From NCBI RefSeq assembly GCF_011745365.1, contig NW_024468917.1, positions 2,413,501-2,477,500 on the forward strand: a stretch of DNA of 64,000 nucleotides, in the 5' to 3' direction. This DNA comes from Cryphonectria parasitica EP155. Its lineage: Eukaryota; Ascomycota; Sordariomycetes; Diaporthales; Cryphonectriaceae. The notes below the pieces were generated by a model. That model ran no database searches and was not told where the DNA came from. It worked only from the letters and a program-made list of their open reading frames with translations. Below are positions 58,921 to 64,000 of this stretch, one piece after another (positions within the stretch are counted from its first letter, which is position 1; every line of letters begins with the position of its first letter). Made by a program: the position numbers and the translations under genes.

Positions 58921-61911
58921 CTAAAAGTCAGACTTGCTGGGCTCGACCTCGTCAATGATGCTCTTCATGGTGACGAAGGCACCGGGGCCACCATTCTCTG
59001 CTAGGTCATCGAGGAGCACGCTTGTCTGCGCGTAGACATTCTCGATGGCCGCACGTGAGGACTTGCCCAGGGATTCTGCACCACCAAGTTAGTCCAACAA
59101 CCTCAACGTCACACTGTAGATGCTTGCAAGAGAGAGAGCGTGTCAAAACCCACGTAATATCACAGAGTTCAGTTCCTCCGCAACTGCCACACGACCCTTA
59201 CGGTCCAGCAGATGCGCAACCTTGGATTCCTTCAGAGGGTTTGGATATGCCATCAAGCTGAAGATGTCCTCCAGAGCCTGCTGCACCTCCTTCCGCTTAT
59301 CGCCGGCGTACTCAGCCTGGAGGGACTGGCCGTACAGCAGAGCAACCTGCGTAAGGTCGCCGGCGCCGTCGGAACCCCTTTGGCCGCTAGAGTCTCTCAC
59401 GTCATTGTCGTCGTCGTCCAGCTCCATCTCCTCGCCTTGTGGCGGGTGGTTGTGTCCATTTTGGCTGCGCCTTTCGCCGCCGACCAGATTCATCTCAGCC
59501 TCTCGCCGGATCATCTCGATGAACTTTCGGCACCGGAGACGAAAGTAAACTTGTTCATTTTCCTGTAGCACTTGGGGATAATATGCGTTGGTGTGCTTAA
59601 GCGCCTTGTCAATATCGCCCTCTAGAATCGCCCGCCGGATCCCTGCACGTTGTGAGTGAGTAGGAAGACTACTACGTCTGATTTTTGAACCGAGGTCAGA
59701 CTTACTTTGCCGGTTGTTGGCATCCTCATCATCTTTGATATCGATGCCGGGCACCTGAACGTTGGGGTCTAAACACAGTGACTGCTTCTCGGTTTGTATT
59801 TCTTGGGCGAAAGCTCTCGCCGTCTCGACGTAGCCGTCATGTTGCAAAAATTGAAGAACCTGAGCGGCCGTCAGCTTCAGTCATCAACAAGGTCCGGGCC
59901 TTAGAACAACCCACCAGCTGCTGGATCAGATCCGTCTCGTTGAGTGGCGGCGCAAGTTTGCTAGTGTCCGCTTTGGAGATCTCCGCCTCGAGATGGTGAA
60001 TCTCCTTCTGCACAGTCGGTCAGCACATGATTCTTGCAATTTTGAAATTCGAGGGCAGACCCAGCCCCGCTCCGTCCAGTATGAATCAGACATCTTCTCA
60101 ATGAACTCATCCAGTGTCCAAACCTGGTGATCGTCGGGCGTCTGAGGCGTTGCTGGAGACGCTGGTCTCTGCAGTGGCTGGCTCTGGACTGTCCGATCGG
60201 TACACCACGGAGACCTTGAGGGCGTTGGAGTTCTTGCCCTCCGCTGCTGGTCGAAGCTGAAGAGGACGGCTCTGTCTGACGACAGCGGGGCACTCTGCCT
60301 CCGCGATCCCGGCTGCTGCTGCCAGATGGGGTCGTCGAAGACTTCGTGTATCCACAGGGGAAAGACATGCCCGAGAGAACTGTTCATGACGGTGTGTATA
60401 AGGGAGAGGGAAGAATGAAAGAAAAGGAAAGTCAAATGCTAAAAGAGTGTAGGGATGTTACATGCCTTCATGTGGGAATCGATATCAAAAACAAACCGTG
60501 TTTGTCCAAAGTTGACACGGACGTGTTCGCCCGTCTTTTTCAGTCCAACCGAGGGATACAGCTTCCCCTTGACTTCCTTGAAAGCAGGGCCTAGAACATC
60601 GAGGGTACGTCAGCACATGGCAGTCGCAGGGCACCAGATCAACCCCCCCTCCCCCCAGTCCTGTCCCGATCGCCCTAGACATACCTATCAAATGACCGTT
60701 CTTGGTGAAGAAGGCCGAATTTGTCCTGAAGTTGACACCACAGCCTATCGTGTCGCCGCCCGAGAATAACGGACCATAGTTCCTGCCCACATTCTGTGAG
60801 GCAAAGACGTGGCCATCGTCACCATGGTAGCCCCACGACTCGGACTCCCAGCCGGGAGCTCGGTTCAGCGAGACGGACTTGCTGGAAAAGCCGATGGCAA
60901 TGGTGGTGCTGCGGCGGTAGATATCATAAATCAGTCAGAGAAGCACTCTTTCCCGCCAACTCAAAGAAGATGAAGAGGAAAAAGTAAAGAAACAAGGAGG
61001 TATGGGGAAAAAACCTACTCGGTGTGTTTTCTAGACAATATCGTGACCTCGAAGTAATACAGTCCACACTGCACGGGCATGGGGTGATCGGCGCGGACAG
61101 CATAGGCCTCGTGCTCCCTCTCGTTGGGGTTCCTCGCGGTGCACTTGACCTCCAGGTCGTCCGACAGCAACTCCAGGCCCGATGCCTTTTCCTCCTTACT
61201 TGTGCCCCACTTTGTGGGCAGCGGGCCTATCGCGTCCTCCTCTTGCTCGTGTGCGGGTGTACGCTCCACCACGTCCCTGGCAATGCCCATGTGGTACGAC
61301 TGCGACGCTGAATTCTTGCCGGCCCCGTTGGCCGCCTGTGAGCCGTTGGGCTCCCTGCTATGCAGAAGTGCCTTTTGCCGGGCCTGTTGCTCGAGCCTCG
61401 CCAGGTAGCTGGAGCCCTCGAGGTAGGAGGGTCTGGGGAAGTTGTTGTATGATGTGGTGGTGCCGGAGCCGCCGGCCGCCGTGTGGATTGGGTCTGTCCG
61501 CCCCGCGAGGACGGCCTCCACGCCCGGGAGTGTCTCGAAGCTGGATCGATTCATGAACAGCTCGAAGGCCCTCGAGGACTCTGGAAGCTGCTGGCTGGGT
61601 GCTGCGTAGAAGCTGCTCGCCCCAGCGGCACCGTCCAGATTGCCGCCGTTCTGCGTCATGATTCCTGCTGGCTCCCAGTCTCGTGCCGAGCCAGAGATAT
61701 TGTGATTTCGGTGTGCTGCAGGGCTCCAGTCGGCGTCGGAGGGATTGAGAATGTTGCTGAAGGAGGTCGGGCCCGTCCTGCTGGTGCTGCCCGTCCTCTC
61801 TCGCGATTCGGACGCTGCTGCTACTCGTGCATACGTGATATGGGGTTGGGCCGGATCGTAGATGTTGTCGTGTCTTTGCGTATTTTGGGAATGCTGAAAA
61901 GGACTGCTCAT
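58921..61911 (-). CDS. Vid30/Gid1 (RanBPM-type) subunit of the GID/CTLH ubiquitin ligase
   Basis: Eight exons are proposed: 61911-61019, 60908-60685, 60590-60466, 60379-60061, 60007-59915, 59859-59706, 59642-59154 and 59075-58921 (about 815 residues). Domains in order: disordered N-terminus (1-235); SPRY (about 240-410: [64 protein letters not shown]); LisH ([20 protein letters not shown]); CTLH ([20 protein letters not shown]); and CRA ([20 protein letters not shown] to [11 protein letters not shown]). This order is diagnostic of Vid30/RanBPM, the scaffold of the GID E3 ligase that degrades gluconeogenic enzymes in yeast. All junctions agree in phase except exons 3-4: the only plausible donor after FDIDSHMK is AAG|GCATGT (a GC donor, phase 0), while exon 4 needs phase 2. 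A sequence error, an unseen exon or a frameshift could explain this. Confidence 0.85.
60061..60466 (-). other. Unresolved splice/frame segment in the Vid30-like gene
   Basis: Codon composition points to one frame at 60370-60250 ([20 protein letters not shown]), to the next frame at about 60235-60135 ([20 protein letters not shown]), and back to the first at 60120-60061 ([15 protein letters not shown]). The first frame stays open throughout. Entry from exon 3 does not match in phase. Confidence 0.55.
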
Positions 61912-63772
61912 AGTTGTCTGGGTTATTCAGCAGACTTGGGCGGAGGACAGGAAGAAGAGGTAGAAGACAGGTGAGGTAGAGACTAAGGGTCCAAGACGTG
62001 AATGGCTGGGCTGGGTTGGTTCCGGAACGAATGGCTTCGATGCTTTGAGGGGAGGGGCTGTCAGGCAGCTGCAGCAGAATCAGAAGCTTCCTCAGCTGCC
62101 TATCAATACCACTTTCACGAGACAGATGTCCAGACAGATAGAATATTGCATACCTCTCTTTCTGCTTCCTTCTTAGGTTGGCTGGCTGGCTCGCTTTGGG
62201 GCCGGCCGTGGTGGGATGAGGTGCACCTTGGGTGGAGGCACGTCACTTGTTCCCGCTGCTTAGTCTACCTAAGCTGAGCTCAATCGGGACATAAAGAGAA
62301 CACAAGGCACACGAGACTGGAGGCCGAGACAAGCCGCTTTCTGGCAATGAACCCTTTTCAGAAAAGCAATGCACATGAAAACAACAGCTTTTCCTCCTCA
62401 GAGAAGGACAAATCCAGTTGGAGAGGAAGAGTGGGGGAAGGGGGGAAACGGAAGGAGAGGAAAGACGTTGAGAGAGTCGGGGTAGTTAGTGAGTGGTGGA
62501 GTTGTCGCTATCAATACGTTATCATGTAGAGTCAGGAGGTAGGTGGTGCTAAAAGTCATAGCAGGAGGGAGTTTATCAAAGAATGTGCATGTGCCCTCTT
62601 TACAAAAGCACACCCTGGAAGGGGGGGGGGGGCGCAATGATGCATTGATCCAATGTTCTCCACTGGCGACAAGTCCAAACGCAGCCAGCACGGTGGGTTT
62701 CGTCTTCTACAGAGTGCCAAGCTGTAGTTTGCCTTTCGTTTACCCCTGGCAGGTTAGGCCACACCACAGCACTGCACTGCATTGCCCTGCACATTGAGCT
62801 AGTGGCTAAAGAGGACTCAGTCAATACTCCTTCAGAAGCAGACACACCCTGTCTCAATGCAATGAAAGCCCAACACGTAGCTGCTCGTTGCGTTTGGGAA
62901 TCTGAACCAGCATTTTATTGGCAGATATTTCTTGAAGAAAAAAAATCTATGTCCGAAAGGAGGAGGAAAAGGAACAAATACTGTATACTTTGTGCTGTTG
63001 AACCATGGTAGAGTTGGCCCTTGCTCCTAAGTCGCCGGAAACGCCCTACTCTAGGAGCAGCAGGCAAGCTCAAGGGCATACATTCCAGACAAGATCAAGT
63101 TCGCAAGGAGAGCTTAGCAGCTACGTTTTCGAGCATGCCGACTAAATCATATGAATGATGGCGAGAATTTTTGTAATGAACCAACCTTATTAGATAGCAC
63201 AGGAGGATAGTTGGTTCTTTCCTATTACAAATCCAAAACTCCGTACCCATTTCACTGAGGCCACACAGCAAAGCACTGGTAGGAGACGTAAACACACCAC
63301 CATGGAAGGTCATGTCTCCAGAAACATCCACCACGAAGTAGATGTACTGAAATGAAATATATGGCACATTCAATTTCATGTCAATAGTGTGTGAGGACAG
63401 TGTCTCATATAATCAACGCATACAGCTACTGGCAGATTTCTATGCATAACCGGACAACCCCCAACGCCCTTCCGACATGGCAGTGGTCAGGCCGTCAAAC
63501 CACCTGTAAACGCCATCTGTGCCTGGTACCTTTTTATTCCGTCCTTTCAGCTTCCAGGACGAATGACAGAGGAAGTGGATGTCAGCCATGGGCAAGAACC
63601 TTGCCCTAGAATAGTGCCACATCCTTTGCTGGAATTGTTTTCCCCCCGCAAACCTTGAACGCCAGTGTATTACATGCCCCTAACCAGGAAACCGAGAATG
63701 AAAGACGAGAGAAAAAAATGTTCGTGTCCCCGTGAAAAAGAGAGAATCGTCGTTTGCCCACGGCTGCCGCAC
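61912..63772. other. Promoter region of the Vid30-like gene and 3' flank of the terminal gene
   Basis: About 1.9 kb without a recognisable gene. Contains a G run (about 62619-62630) and GA-rich sequence (62400-62470). The left part probably includes the Vid30-like promoter and leader. Confidence 0.5.
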
Positions 63773-64000
63773 TTAAGCACCAGCGGCAATAGCCATAGGG
63801 GCAGGCGAGGAGGCTTGAACGCTAGGAAGACTCTGCATCTCGACGTCGCCACCGGAATTGCTGTTGTCGGACTTGGTCGGCTGCTCGACGTTCTCCTTGT
63901 TCTCCTTGCTGCTGTCTGCGTTGGAGGCGGCGGCGGAGGCGGGCACTTCCTCAGGTGTAGCCTCGACGGGCTCCGGCTTGGGAGGGGCAGTCCAGCGATG
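63773..64000 (-). CDS. C-terminus of an unidentified protein (partial)
   Basis: The last 75 codons plus a TAA stop of a minus-strand gene that extends beyond the right edge. The visible tail begins HRWTAPPKPEPVEATPEE and is rich in Pro, Ala, Ser, Asn, Glu and Lys, ending PMAIAAGA. Codons are strongly G/C-ending (GCC TCC GCC GCC), so coding is likely. The tail is disordered and carries no domain; the family cannot be told from this part. Confidence 0.75.
   Translation of the reverse strand, partial: HRWTAPPKPEPVEATPEEVPASAAASNADSSKENKENVEQPTKSDNSNSGGDVEMQSLPSVQASSPAPMAIAAGA

Overview
The window looks like nuclear chromosomal DNA of a filamentous ascomycete (Pezizomycotina, most likely Sordariomycetes). 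Genes carry short introns (about 50-330 nt) with GTNNGT donors, CTGAC/CTAAC-like branch sites and NAG acceptors, and most codons end in G or C. A tRNA-Gln(TTG) carries a 20-nt intron at the canonical 37/38 position. The conserved proteins are fungal: a cortical dynein anchor of the ApsA/Num1 type, a Ras2/RasB-type GTPase, a dysferlin-domain peroxin, a Sam35/metaxin-like protein and a Vid30/Gid1 homologue. No bacterial operons, rRNA, CRISPR arrays or intact transposons were seen.

Layout. 1-2795 (minus): N-terminal part of a very long, disordered protein, probably a Pom1/DYRK-type kinase whose catalytic domain lies outside the window. 6776-8392 (plus): Pex24p/dysferlin-domain peroxin. 8525-9652 (minus): OTU-family deubiquitinase. 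11082-15429 (minus): ApsA/Num1-like cortical protein. 15.4-22.5 kb: gene-poor. 22525-24476 (minus): six-helix membrane protein with four exons. 25706-26542 (plus): type II haloacid-dehalogenase-like HAD protein. 26.5-34.5 kb: gene-poor. 34475-35445 (plus): Ras2/RasB-type GTPase. About 39.4-39.8 kb (minus): possible small spliced gene. 40614-40705 (minus): tRNA-Gln. 41787-43571 (minus): secreted protein built of three families of tandem repeats separated by ten Lys-Arg sites. About 47.4-48.2 kb (minus): decayed F-box gene. 48890-50255 (plus): short-chain dehydrogenase/reductase. 51854-52096 (minus): 80-residue protein. 55827-57198 (plus): Sam35/metaxin-like protein. 58921-61911 (minus): Vid30/Gid1-type SPRY-LisH-CTLH-CRA protein. 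63773-64000 (minus): C-terminus of an unidentified protein.

Most genes are housekeeping and are not organised as a pathway. Three of the better-recognised ones (Pom1-like, Num1-like, Ras2-like) belong to polarity, nuclear positioning and hyphal growth, and two (OTU, Gid1) to ubiquitin biology. The most unusual locus is the repeat protein at 41.8-43.6 kb. It has the architecture of a Kex2-processed multi-peptide precursor and sits in an accessory-looking stretch with a tRNA, a stop-riddled relic and a decayed F-box gene.

Gene models were spliced by eye. Splice phases agree throughout, except in the middle of the Vid30-like gene (60061-60466), where no consistent model was found. Family names come from recognition of motifs, not from searches.
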